Shown here piece by piece: positions 37,580 through 45,476 of a stretch of 64,000 bases of DNA. Numbering within the stretch: the stretch's first letter is position 1; each line of letters begins with the position of its first letter. This DNA comes from Phycicoccus endophyticus (lineage in GTDB: Bacteria > Actinomycetota > Actinomycetes > Actinomycetales > Dermatophilaceae). Under the pieces are notes generated by a model. That model saw only the letters and a list, made by a program, of their open reading frames with translations, did not search any database and was not told the DNA's origin. The stretch spans positions 62,001 to 126,000 of the forward strand of contig NZ_JAANCN010000009.1 of the NCBI RefSeq assembly GCF_011326735.1, read 5' to 3'. A program made the position numbers and the translations under genes.

Positions 37580-38530
37580 TCAGCCCTCCCGGACGACCTC
37601 GGCGGGGTCCTTGTCGGTGCGCAGGCCCAGGAAGCGCGGATGCCGCAGCTGGCCCCCGGAGGTCCACTCGGTGAAGGCCAGCTGCGCGACCAGCTCGGGG
37701 CGCACCCAGTGCGCGCCGGCCGTCGGCAGCCGGCCGCGGGTGCACGGAGAAGAGCTGCGCGCCAGACCCTCGAGTCGCGCTCGCAGGTCACGAAGGACCC
37801 TCTCGGAGAAGCCGGTCCCGACCTTGCCCGCGTAGACGACCTCATCGCTCCCGGCCGTCTCGTGGTAGCCGAGGAGCAGCGCACCGAGGCCGCGGCGCGA
37901 TCCCTCCGGGTCGGTCCAGCCGACGACGAGCAGCTCCTGGCCGGCCTCGCACTTGAACTTCAACCAGTCCGTGGTCCGTCCGCGGCCATAGGGGGCGTCG
38001 GCCCGCTTGGCGACGAGGCCCTCCCAGCCCCGGGCGCAGACCTCGCCGAGGTACGTGGCGTCGGCGTGCACCCGGTGCGGCGTCAGCCGTAGCGGGTCAC
38101 CGGTGCGCACGGTGGCCCGGAGCAGCCGCTGGCGTGCGGTGAGCGGTTCGTCCCGCACGTCTGCCCCGTCGGCGCGGAGGACATCGAAGAGGTAGTAGAA
38201 GACCGGCGTGCGCCGCGCCCTGGCCGCCGCCCCCCGGGCGTGGATGCGTGGCTGGAGGCGGGCGAAGCTCGTGTGCGGCCCGTCGAAGGCGACGACCTCA
38301 CCGTCGAGCAGCACCTCGCCCACGGCCCGGGTCGTGATCGCCTCGGCGACCTCGGGGAAGCTCTCCGTGACGTCCCGGCCGGAGCGAGACCACAGCGTGG
38401 TCGACGTACCACGTCGCTCGGCCAGCACCCGCATGCCGTCCAGCTTGCGCTCGTAGAGCCACCCGTCGGCGAAGAACGGCTCGTGGCAGAGCGTGGCGAG
38501 CGCCGGCGCGGGCAGGTCACGTGCAGGCAC
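37580..38530 (-). CDS. ATP-dependent DNA ligase (LigC/LigD-type)
   Basis: The 316-residue product has the nucleotidyltransferase motif I YERKLDGMR with the adenylated lysine at residue 29, DGEVVAFDG (motif III region), EGLVAKRADAPYGRGRTTDWLKFK (motifs IV-V, read in pieces) and an OB-fold tail. It seals DNA ends with ATP. GTG 38530 was chosen because GGAAGGAG stands 6 nt upstream; a GTG at 38551 would start before that site. It is upstream of the polymerase gene with a 3 bp gap, so LigD functions are split in two polypeptides rather than fused. Confidence 0.92.
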   Translation of the reverse strand: MPARDLPAPALATLCHEPFFADGWLYERKLDGMRVLAERRGTSTTLWSRSGRDVTESFPEVAEAITTRAVGEVLLDGEVVAFDGPHTSFARLQPRIHARGAAARARRTPVFYYLFDVLRADGADVRDEPLTARQRLLRATVRTGDPLRLTPHRVHADATYLGEVCARGWEGLVAKRADAPYGRGRTTDWLKFKCEAGQELLVVGWTDPEGSRRGLGALLLGYHETAGSDEVVYAGKVGTGFSERVLRDLRARLEGLARSSSPCTRGRLPTAGAHWVRPELVAQLAFTEWTSGGQLRHPRFLGLRTDKDPAEVVREG

Positions 38531-38610
38531 GGTCGGCTCCTTCCCTGGCACGGGCGGGCGCTACCCCGTCGGCGAGCGTGCCACACGTGGGGCGCACCCG
38601 GCCAGGGCGC

Positions 38611-39177
38611 TCAGCTCCCGTGAGCCTCGCCGGGAAGGATGAGGGCGTAGACGTTCCAGGGGCGGGCGCCCTCGGGGTGGTCGCGGCTCGTCCGACCGCG
38701 GTAGGAGCTCACGACCTCCCCGAGCCGGGCCTGCAGCTCGCGCTCCTCGGCGTCGGTCATCCACAGCCGGCCGCGGGAGGTCATGCCATGGGTCTCGCCC
38801 TCGCCGACCGCGGACGCCATCCGCTCCAGGTCGGCGTCGAGGTCGCCGAACCACTGGCGGATCGACGTCCGGCTGGTCGCGCCCCCCGCCCCGCGGTGGG
38901 CCTCGGGCGTGATGGTGATGCTGTCGGCCGTCGCCCGCCAGGGCCGCTCGCGAGCGTCGGCGCTCGGCTCGCGCTCGACGATCCCCCAGCGCTCGAGGGC
39001 GCGTAGGTGGTAGCTCATCGCCGACGCGCTCAGCCCGCACAGCCGCCCGGCCTGGGTCGCCGTGAGCACCTCCCCCGAGAAGAGTTCGGTGATGACCCGC
39101 TGTCGCGCAGGGTGGGCGAGGGCCCGCAGCGCGCGCGGGTCGGTGATCCGCAGCTCGCGCTCGTCGGGGTCGGGCAT
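38611..39177 (-). CDS. ArsR-family HTH transcriptional regulator
   Basis: The 188-residue protein has a winged HTH near residues 14-75 (ALAHPARQRVITELFSGEVLTATQAGRLCG in pieces, then SASAMSYHLRALERWGIVER) followed by about 100 residues of effector or dimer domain. No CxC metal motif is seen, so metal sensing is unlikely. It is divergent from an MFS gene, and an inverted repeat TTGTGAAG-N6-CTTCACAA lies between them. ATG 39177 is exactly 7 nt after TAGCAT (leaderless). It most likely represses the MFS gene and perhaps itself. Confidence 0.86.
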   Translation of the reverse strand: MPDPDERELRITDPRALRALAHPARQRVITELFSGEVLTATQAGRLCGLSASAMSYHLRALERWGIVEREPSADARERPWRATADSITITPEAHRGAGGATSRTSIRQWFGDLDADLERMASAVGEGETHGMTSRGRLWMTDAEERELQARLGEVVSSYRGRTSRDHPEGARPWNVYALILPGEAHGS

Positions 39178-39191
39178 GAGGGGGATGCTAG

Positions 39192-39225
39192 TTGACCCGT
39201 CGGTTGTGAAGTAGTACCTTCACAA
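39192..39225 (+). promoter_or_regulatory. MFS promoter with overlapping ArsR-type operator
   Basis: TTGACC (39192-39197), a 17-bp spacer and TACCTT (39215-39220) form a good promoter. Start codon GTG 39228 lies 7 nt after the -10, so the transcript is leaderless. The inverted repeat TTGTGAAG (39204-39211)-N6-CTTCACAA (39218-39225) covers the -10, so a bound ArsR protein would shut the promoter. A further TGTGAAG half-site overlaps the start codon (39227-39233). Confidence 0.82.
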
Positions 39226-39227
39226 AT

Positions 39228-40469
39228 GTGAAGCAGATCCTTCGTAACTATGCCGAGGTGCTTCGCGTCGGTGCGGTCCGCACCGTCCTGGGGGCTGCCG
39301 CGGTGAGCGTCGCCGGCGACTCGGCGGCGATGGTCGCGCTCGTCCTGCGGGTGCACGAGACGGGGCTGGGCCCCTGGGCGGTCGCGGTACTCCTCGGCCT
39401 CCTCGGGCTCCCCGTGGTCCTCACGATGGGCCTCGCGGGGGAGCTCGCCGACCGTGCCGACCCCCGCCGGCTGCTCGTCGTCACCGCCCTCGTCCAGAGC
39501 GCTGCCGCCGTCGCGCTCGCCGCCGTCGACGGGACGGCGGCGACCTTCGTCCTCGTCCTCGTCCTCCAGACCGGCTTCGCCCTGGGCAACCCCACCTGGT
39601 CGGCGGTCGTCCCGCATCTCGTGCCGGAGGGGAGCGCCGGTCGGGTCGTCGCCCTCCAGCAGGCCCTGCGCGGGGTCGCCGGACCGCTCGGTGCCGGCGT
39701 GGGCGGCGTCCTCGTCCAGTGGCGGGGCCCGTCGGCGGCGCTGCTGCTCGACGCCGCGACCTTCCTCGCGCTCGCGGCGGCCGCGCTCACCCTCGGGCGG
39801 TCGCTGCGTGGCGAGACCACGGCGCAGGACCCCGCGCCCGCGCCCCGGCGCGGGTGGCTCGGCGCGGTCCTCCCGCGCAACGGCGCGGCCGCCCTGCGTG
39901 CCGACCCGGTTCTCGGGGTGCTCGTCCTGGCACTGCTGCCCCTCGTGGTCACCCTGGAGTCGGTCAACGCCGTCGAGGTCTTCCTCGTCCGGGACGTTCT
40001 CGGCGCCGGTGCCGCCCAGTACGGCCTGGCCGAGGCGGTGCACGGCGGGGCGGCGGTGGTCGGTGCCGTGGCCTCCGGTGCCGCGACCACGCGCACGGCA
40101 CGGGTGCGCACGGTGCTCGCCGCCTTCGGGCTCGTCGCGCTCGGCCAGGTCGGACAGGGTCTGGCGCCGGGGTACCTCGTCTACCTCGCCTTCGGCGCCG
40201 GTGTCGGGCTGCTCCTCGGGGTCGTCAACGCGCTCGTCATGGGGCTGGTCCTCGACGAGCTGGGAGCGGCACACCGCGGGGCCGTCGTGGCCCTGGTCAG
40301 CGGGCTCTCCCGGGCCGCCGGTGCGCTCGCGCTTCTCCTCGGCGGGGTCGTCGGCACGCTCGGGGGCCCGCGGGTGGCCTTCGTCGTCGCGGGTGCCGGC
40401 AGCCTGCTCGTCGCCGCCGTGGCGGCCGCGGCCGTCCACCGGTCGGTGGACGCCACGTCCACCGGGTGA
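39228..40469 (+). CDS. MFS transporter (EntS/MacAB-like permease type)
   Basis: The 413-residue protein has twelve hydrophobic segments, GLAGELADRADPRRLLV (motif A) in the first half and LQTGFALGNPTWSAVVPHLVPEG in the loop of enterobactin-exporter-like MFS proteins. It lacks any soluble domain. The substrate is unknown. Controlled by the divergent ArsR protein through the operator that overlaps its -10; GTG 39228 is leaderless. An ABC exporter gene pair begins 38 bp downstream, probably with its own start signals. Confidence 0.86.
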   Translation: MKQILRNYAEVLRVGAVRTVLGAAAVSVAGDSAAMVALVLRVHETGLGPWAVAVLLGLLGLPVVLTMGLAGELADRADPRRLLVVTALVQSAAAVALAAVDGTAATFVLVLVLQTGFALGNPTWSAVVPHLVPEGSAGRVVALQQALRGVAGPLGAGVGGVLVQWRGPSAALLLDAATFLALAAAALTLGRSLRGETTAQDPAPAPRRGWLGAVLPRNGAAALRADPVLGVLVLALLPLVVTLESVNAVEVFLVRDVLGAGAAQYGLAEAVHGGAAVVGAVASGAATTRTARVRTVLAAFGLVALGQVGQGLAPGYLVYLAFGAGVGLLLGVVNALVMGLVLDELGAAHRGAVVALVSGLSRAAGALALLLGGVVGTLGGPRVAFVVAGAGSLLVAAVAAAAVHRSVDATSTG

Positions 40470-40507
40470 CCGTCGCGCCGCACACCGGCCGGGAGCAGGC
40501 TGGGGCC

Positions 40508-41380
40508 ATGAGCGAACCGGCGATCCGCATCCGCGGGCTGAGCAAGACCTACGGGCAGCACCGGGCCGTCGACGGCCTCGACCTCGACGTGCGGTGTGGG
40601 GAGGTCTTCGCCCTCCTCGGCCCCAACGGGGCGGGCAAGACGACGACGGTGGAGGTCCTCGAGGGCTTCCGGGACCGCGACGCCGGCGAGGTGTCGGTGC
40701 TCGGGACCGACCCGCAGGGGGCGCCGCTCGCCTGGCGGGAGCGGATCGGCATCGTCCTGCAGAGCTCCGGCGGGCTCGACCTGCTCACGCCGCGGGAGGT
40801 GCTGCGGACCACGGCACGCTGCTACCGGCAGCCCAGGGAGGTCGACGAGGTCCTCACCCGGACCGGGCTGCAGGAGAAGGCCGACGAGCGCATCTCCGGT
40901 CTCTCCGGCGGCCAGCGGCGCCGGCTCGACGTGGCGCTCGGCATCGTCGGCCGGCCCGAGCTGCTCTTCCTCGACGAGCCGACGACCGGCTTCGACCCGC
41001 AGGCACGGCGCGACTTCTGGGGGCTCATCCGAGACCTCGCCTCCGACGGGACGACCATCCTGCTCACGACGCACTACCTCGACGAGGCCGAGCACCTGGC
41101 CGACCGGGTCGGGGTCATCGCGGCGGGCCGGCTGCTCGCCCTCGACACGCCCGCGGCGCTCGGTGGCCGGCAGAGCCAGGAGGCCACGGTCTCCTGGGAG
41201 GAGGACGGCGTCCGCCGCTCGCTGCGCACGGCGACCCCGACCGCCGAGCTGCTCGCGCTCGCCGCCCGCTTCCCCGGCGAGGTGCCCGAGCTGACCGTGA
41301 CCCGCCCCTCCCTCGAGGACACCTACCTCGCGCTCATCGCGCCCCACGTGAGCGGCGAGAGCGCGCAGGTGCCGGCATGA
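40508..41380 (+). CDS. ABC exporter ATP-binding protein (ABC-2 drug/antibiotic type)
   Basis: The 290-residue ATPase has GPNGAGKT at 38-45, SGLSGGQRRRLDVALGI (signature) and LLFLDEPTTGFDPQARR (Walker B, D-loop), then TTHYLDEAEHLADR. The C-terminal 80 residues match DrrA/CcmA-type exporters. The stop overlaps the permease start as ATGA, so both subunits are coupled. A histidine kinase and response regulator follow, suggesting the exporter is part of a sensing and detoxification module. The substrate is unknown. Confidence 0.92.
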   Translation: MSEPAIRIRGLSKTYGQHRAVDGLDLDVRCGEVFALLGPNGAGKTTTVEVLEGFRDRDAGEVSVLGTDPQGAPLAWRERIGIVLQSSGGLDLLTPREVLRTTARCYRQPREVDEVLTRTGLQEKADERISGLSGGQRRRLDVALGIVGRPELLFLDEPTTGFDPQARRDFWGLIRDLASDGTTILLTTHYLDEAEHLADRVGVIAAGRLLALDTPAALGGRQSQEATVSWEEDGVRRSLRTATPTAELLALAARFPGEVPELTVTRPSLEDTYLALIAPHVSGESAQVPA

Positions 41381-42171
41381 ACACCCTCGCGCTCGGCCTG
41401 GACCGCACCGTCGTCGAGCTGAAGATGTACTCCCGCGAGAAGGAGGCCGTCTTCTTCTCCTTCCTCTTCCCGATCCTCCTGCTGTCGCTGTTCGCGGTGA
41501 TCTTCTCCGGGCAGTTCGAGGACGCGGACGCGATGAGCGCCGGCCGGTTCTTCATGCCCGGCATGGTCGCCGCCGGCGTGCTGCTCACGAGCTTCCAGAC
41601 GATGGCCCTCTCGGTCGCGACCGAGCGCGACGACGGCACCCTCAAGCGCCTGCGCTCGACCCCGATGCCCCCGGTGGCCTACTTCCTCGGCAAGGTCGGG
41701 CTCGTCGCCGTCACCTCCGTCGTCCAGCTGGTGACCCTCCTGGTCGTCGGCCGGCTCGGGTTCGACGTGCCGCTGCCCGACGGTGGACGCCGCTGGCTCG
41801 TGCTCGCCGCCGTCTTCGCCCTCGGTGTCGTCGCCGGCACCGTGCTCGGTATCGCCTACTCGTCGCTGTCGACCGCCCGGTCCATCGGCGCCGTCGTCAT
41901 CGGCCCGATGCTCGTGCTGCAGTTCATCTCCGGGGTGTACATCGGCTGGCAGGACGTCCCCGACTGGCTCCGGCAGGTCGCCGCCCTCTTCCCGCTGAAG
42001 TGGATCGCCCAGGGCATGCGCTCGGTGTTCTACCCGCAGGAGATGGCCTCCCTCGAGATGGCGGGGTCCTGGGAGACCGGCCGGACCCTCCTCGTGCTCG
42101 CCGCCTGGGCGGCCGGCGGGCTGGTCCTGTGCGTGAGCACCTTCCGGTGGTTCAAGCGCGGGACGGTCTGA
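41377..42171 (+). CDS. ABC-2 type permease
   Basis: The 264-residue protein has six hydrophobic segments, the ABC-2 features KEAVFFSFLFPILLL, TERDDGTLKRLRSTPMPP and LPLKW-like ALFPLKWIAQGMRSVFYP. It forms the channel for the ATPase encoded just upstream; four-base overlap ATGA fixes the start. Transporters of this type export antibiotics, lipids or peptides. The stop lies 25 bp before the sensor-kinase gene. Confidence 0.92.
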   Translation: MNTLALGLDRTVVELKMYSREKEAVFFSFLFPILLLSLFAVIFSGQFEDADAMSAGRFFMPGMVAAGVLLTSFQTMALSVATERDDGTLKRLRSTPMPPVAYFLGKVGLVAVTSVVQLVTLLVVGRLGFDVPLPDGGRRWLVLAAVFALGVVAGTVLGIAYSSLSTARSIGAVVIGPMLVLQFISGVYIGWQDVPDWLRQVAALFPLKWIAQGMRSVFYPQEMASLEMAGSWETGRTLLVLAAWAAGGLVLCVSTFRWFKRGTV

Positions 42172-42195
42172 GGCGGCGGGCGGGAGGATGGTGCC

Positions 42196-43410
42196 GTGAG
42201 CGACGAGGGCTGCCCACCCCGGGCCGGGGACTCCCGTGCCGCCCTGGAGGCGATGTGGCGGCGCCAGGAGCCGTACTGGCACTCGGTCTTCGCCGCGGTG
42301 TGGGTGGCCTCGGTCGTCGTCGCGCTCCTCGACGGCCCGGGGACGTTCGGGCGCTGGCCGTCACTGCTGCTGCTCGCCGTCATCGCGGCCGCCTACGGCC
42401 TCGTCGGTCTCCGGGCCCTGCGGCAGGAGACCCGCGCCGGGCTCGTCTACCACGGCATCGCCTGGCCGGCGCTGCTGCTCATCCAGGTGCTCGACCCCGG
42501 CACCGAGTCGTGGATGCTCTTCTTCGTCCTCTACCCCCAGATGTGGGCGATGCTCCGGGTCCGCACGGCCGCCGTCGGGACCCTCGTCACCCTCGCGGGC
42601 TTCGGGCTCGTCCGGTTCGTCCAGAGCGGGTTCGACCGGGGCGCGGTCGGCGCCATCCTCGTCACCTCGGTCATCTCGCTCGCCCTCTCACTCGCGCTCG
42701 GCCTGTTCATCAACCGGATCGTCGCCGAGGCCGCCTCGCGGGCCCGCACCATCGACGAGCTGCGTGCCACCCAGGCCCGCCTGGCGGCGGTCGAGCGGGA
42801 CCGCGGCGTCCAGGAGGAGCGCGAGCGGATCTCCCGGGAGATCCACGACACGCTGGCGCAGGGGTTCACCTCGGTCGTCGCGCTGGCCCGGGCGGCGGAG
42901 TCGGCGCTCGCGCGGGGCGACGTCGACACCGCGCTGGAGCGCCTGGGGCTCATCGAGCGCACCGCGGTCGACAACCTCGCCGAGGCCCGGCTCATCGTCG
43001 CCGAGCTGACTCCCGGCCACCTGCAGTCACGCACCCTCGCCGAGGCGATGCAGCGGCTCGGCACGGCGGTGAGCCGGGAGGCCGGGCTACGGGCCGAGGT
43101 CTCGGTCGTCGGCGACCCGGCGCCCCTCGGCGGAGCCTGCGAGGTCGTCCTGCTACGCACGGCGCAGGAGGCGCTGTCCAACGTGCGCCGGCACGCCGCG
43201 GCGGCTCGGGTGCGGCTCGGCCTGGAGTACGAGCCGGCGCGGGTCGTGCTCACGGTGACCGACGACGGGCAGGGCTTCGACCCACGGGCCGGGGCGGGCG
43301 GGTTCGGCCTCGACGGGATCCGGGCCCGGGCGGCCGAGGTCGGTGGCGAGGTCTCGGTGACGAGCGCGCCGGGGGCGGGCACCGCCCTGCGCCTCGAGGT
43401 GCCCCGGTGA
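42196..43410 (+). CDS. Sensor histidine kinase, DesK/NarX-like (HisKA_3)
   Basis: The 404-residue kinase has about five to six N-terminal membrane segments (to residue 180), a coiled linker, a HisKA_3 box EERERISREIHDTLAQGF with phospho-His near 217, and an HATPase_c domain with AQEALSNVRRHA and DDGQGFD, ending in a GGFGLDGIRARA lid. It probably senses membrane or envelope state. GTG 42196 follows GGGAGG. The stop overlaps the response regulator start by GTGA. Its position after ABC exporter genes suggests it controls them. Confidence 0.93.
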   Translation: MSDEGCPPRAGDSRAALEAMWRRQEPYWHSVFAAVWVASVVVALLDGPGTFGRWPSLLLLAVIAAAYGLVGLRALRQETRAGLVYHGIAWPALLLIQVLDPGTESWMLFFVLYPQMWAMLRVRTAAVGTLVTLAGFGLVRFVQSGFDRGAVGAILVTSVISLALSLALGLFINRIVAEAASRARTIDELRATQARLAAVERDRGVQEERERISREIHDTLAQGFTSVVALARAAESALARGDVDTALERLGLIERTAVDNLAEARLIVAELTPGHLQSRTLAEAMQRLGTAVSREAGLRAEVSVVGDPAPLGGACEVVLLRTAQEALSNVRRHAAAARVRLGLEYEPARVVLTVTDDGQGFDPRAGAGGFGLDGIRARAAEVGGEVSVTSAPGAGTALRLEVPR

Positions 43411-44036
43411 TCCGGCTGCTCGTCGTCGACGACCACCCGGTCGTGCGTGCCGGCATGGTCGCCGTCCTCGGCGAGGAGGCCGACCTGGAGGTCGTCGGCG
43501 AGGCCGCGAACGGCGCCGAGGCGCTGGCGGTCGTGCCGCGGCTGGAGCCGGACGTCGTCCTCATGGACCTGCGGATGCCCGTCATGGACGGCACCGAGGC
43601 CACCGCCCGGCTGCGCGCCCTGCCGCAGCCGCCGCAGGTCCTCGTCCTGACCACCTACGACACCGACGCCGACATCGTCCGCGCCGTCGAGGCCGGCGCC
43701 CGTGGCTACCTGCTCAAGGACACCCCGACGGCGCTCCTCACCGACGCGATCCGCCGAGCAGCGCGGGGGGAGACGGTGCTCGCGCCACCGGTCGCCGCCC
43801 GGCTGGCCGACCGCCTCCGGGCTCCCGCGGTGCCGGAGCTGACCGCGCGCGAGGTGCAGGTGCTCGGTCTCGTCGCGCGGGGGCTGTCCAACGCCGAGAT
43901 CGGGCGCGAGCTGTTCATCGGCGAGGCGACGGTCAAGACGCACCTGCTGCGGGCCTTCGCCAAGCTCGGGGTGCAGGACCGCACCGCCGCGGTCACCGAG
44001 GCGCACCGGCGGGGGCTGGTCGACCTCGGCGGCTGA
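43407..44036 (+). CDS. Response regulator, NarL/LuxR family
   Basis: The 209-residue protein has a receiver domain with the acidic pair DD at 8-9, phospho-acceptor D54 in VLMDLRMPVMDG and K104-type lysine in GYLLKD, plus a LuxR HTH (LTAREVQVLGLVARGLSNAEIGRELFIGEATVKTHL, read in pieces). It should be phosphorylated by the kinase encoded upstream and bind DNA as a dimer. Coupled to the kinase by GTGA. Target sites are not identifiable; the ABC exporter promoter is the first candidate. Confidence 0.95.
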   Translation: MIRLLVVDDHPVVRAGMVAVLGEEADLEVVGEAANGAEALAVVPRLEPDVVLMDLRMPVMDGTEATARLRALPQPPQVLVLTTYDTDADIVRAVEAGARGYLLKDTPTALLTDAIRRAARGETVLAPPVAARLADRLRAPAVPELTAREVQVLGLVARGLSNAEIGRELFIGEATVKTHLLRAFAKLGVQDRTAAVTEAHRRGLVDLGG

Positions 44037-44060
44037 GCCTTGTGCGGGAGGAAGACCTCC

Positions 44061-44744
44061 TCAGCGCGGCTCGACGTCCTCGACGGCCTCGGACGCCTGG
44101 GGGGCGACCTGCGCGGCGGCCACCCGCGCCGAACGGCGGTGGCGGAGGTACTCGATGACCATGGGGAGGACGGAGAGCGCGACGATGAGCAGGATCGCGG
44201 CCTCGAGGTTGTCCCGGACCAGCGGGACCCCACCGAGGAAGTAGCCGGCGAGGGTGACCACGAGCACCCACAGCGCGGCGCCGACCGCCGACCAGGTGAA
44301 GAAGTGCCGCCGCTGCATCCGGCCGATGCCGGCGACGACGGTGATGTAGGTGCGCACGATGGGGACGAACCGGCCGATGACCAGGGCCCGCGCGCCGTAC
44401 CTGTCGAAGAACTCCGTCGTCTTCTCGAAGTACTCCCGCCGGATGACCTTGCCGTCGCGCTCGCGCAGCGGGGCGCCGACGGCGCGGCCGATCTCGTAGC
44501 CGACGACGTTGCCCGCGAACGCGGCCACGAAGAGGGCCGCCATGGCCAGGACGATGTTGACGTGCAGCTGGCCACCGGCGACGAAGATGCCGATCGCGAA
44601 GAGCAGCGAGTCCCCGGGGAGGATGGGGAAGAACAGGCCGCACTCGACGAACACGATGGCCAGGGAGAGCCAGAAGAAGGCCGACCCGTAGGTGTCGAAG
44701 AGGTACTGGGGGTCCATCCAGTCCGGTCCGAGGGCATGCATCAC
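44061..44744 (-). CDS. DedA family membrane protein
   Basis: The 227-residue protein has ECGLFFPILPGDSLLFAIG near residue 33 (the DedA signature with a conserved E and P), GNVVGYEIGRAVG, the FFDRYGARALVIGRFVPIVRTY core and about five hydrophobic segments. DedA proteins work as lipid flippases or scramblases, for example for undecaprenyl phosphate. GTG 44744 lies exactly 6 nt after TACCCT on the minus strand and is favoured as a leaderless start; the adjacent ATG 44741 is the alternative. Convergent with the response regulator. Confidence 0.9.
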   Translation of the reverse strand: MMHALGPDWMDPQYLFDTYGSAFFWLSLAIVFVECGLFFPILPGDSLLFAIGIFVAGGQLHVNIVLAMAALFVAAFAGNVVGYEIGRAVGAPLRERDGKVIRREYFEKTTEFFDRYGARALVIGRFVPIVRTYITVVAGIGRMQRRHFFTWSAVGAALWVLVVTLAGYFLGGVPLVRDNLEAAILLIVALSVLPMVIEYLRHRRSARVAAAQVAPQASEAVEDVEPR

Positions 44745-44831
44745 CGCTTCAGGGTAGGCGGTCACGGGCGGTACGGGGCTGGGCGCGCGCTGGGTGGGCC
44801 CTGTGGGGGAGCCTTCCGTAGGCTCGCGGAC

Positions 44832-45476
44832 GTGGAGCAGGAGCAGACGGTCGGCGTCGGCCCGTGGGAGGGGCCGTGGCCGGAGGGCGAGCACTGGGAC
44901 CCCGAGCTGCTGCGGCACGGCGACCGGCGCAACGTCGTCGACCGCTACCGGTACTGGCGGATGGCGGCCATCGTCGCCGACCTCGACACCCGGCGGCAGC
45001 CGGTGCACGTCGCGATCGAGAACTGGCGGCACGACCTCAACATCGGCTCGGTCGTCCGTACGGCGAACGCGATGAACGTCGCCGCCTTCCACGTCGTCGG
45101 TCGGCGCCGGTGGAACCGCCGGGGGGCGATGGTCACCGACCGCTACCAGCACGAGCTGCACCATCCGGACGCGACTGCCCTCGCGCGCTGGGCGGCCACC
45201 GGCGGCGAGGACGGCGCTGCGCTCCCGCTCGTCGGGGTCGACAACGTGCCGGGCTCGGTGCCCCTGGAGACCTCCGACCTGCCGCGGGCGTGCGTCCTCG
45301 TGTTCGGCCAGGAGGGCTCGGGGCTGACCCCGCAGCTGCAGCAGGTGTGCGACGTCGTCGTGCACATCACCCAGCTCGGGTCGACCCGCTCGCTCAACGC
45401 CGGGGCCGCGGCGGCGGTCGCGATGCACGCCTGGAGCCGCCGCCACGTCTTCGGCCAGCTGCCGCGGGCGACCTAG
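44832..45476 (+). CDS. SpoU/TrmH-family (SPOUT) RNA 2'-O-methyltransferase
   Basis: The 214-residue protein has the three SPOUT motifs: HDLNIGSVVRTANAMNV near 70, VLVFGQEGSGLTPQLQ near 155, and LGSTRSLNAGAAAAVAMHAW near 183. It methylates ribose in tRNA or rRNA using S-adenosylmethionine; the exact site is unknown. GTG 44832 lies exactly 7 nt after TAGGCT (leaderless). It overlaps the convergent MFS gene by 4 bp at the stop. Confidence 0.92.
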   Translation: MEQEQTVGVGPWEGPWPEGEHWDPELLRHGDRRNVVDRYRYWRMAAIVADLDTRRQPVHVAIENWRHDLNIGSVVRTANAMNVAAFHVVGRRRWNRRGAMVTDRYQHELHHPDATALARWAATGGEDGAALPLVGVDNVPGSVPLETSDLPRACVLVFGQEGSGLTPQLQQVCDVVVHITQLGSTRSLNAGAAAAVAMHAWSRRHVFGQLPRAT

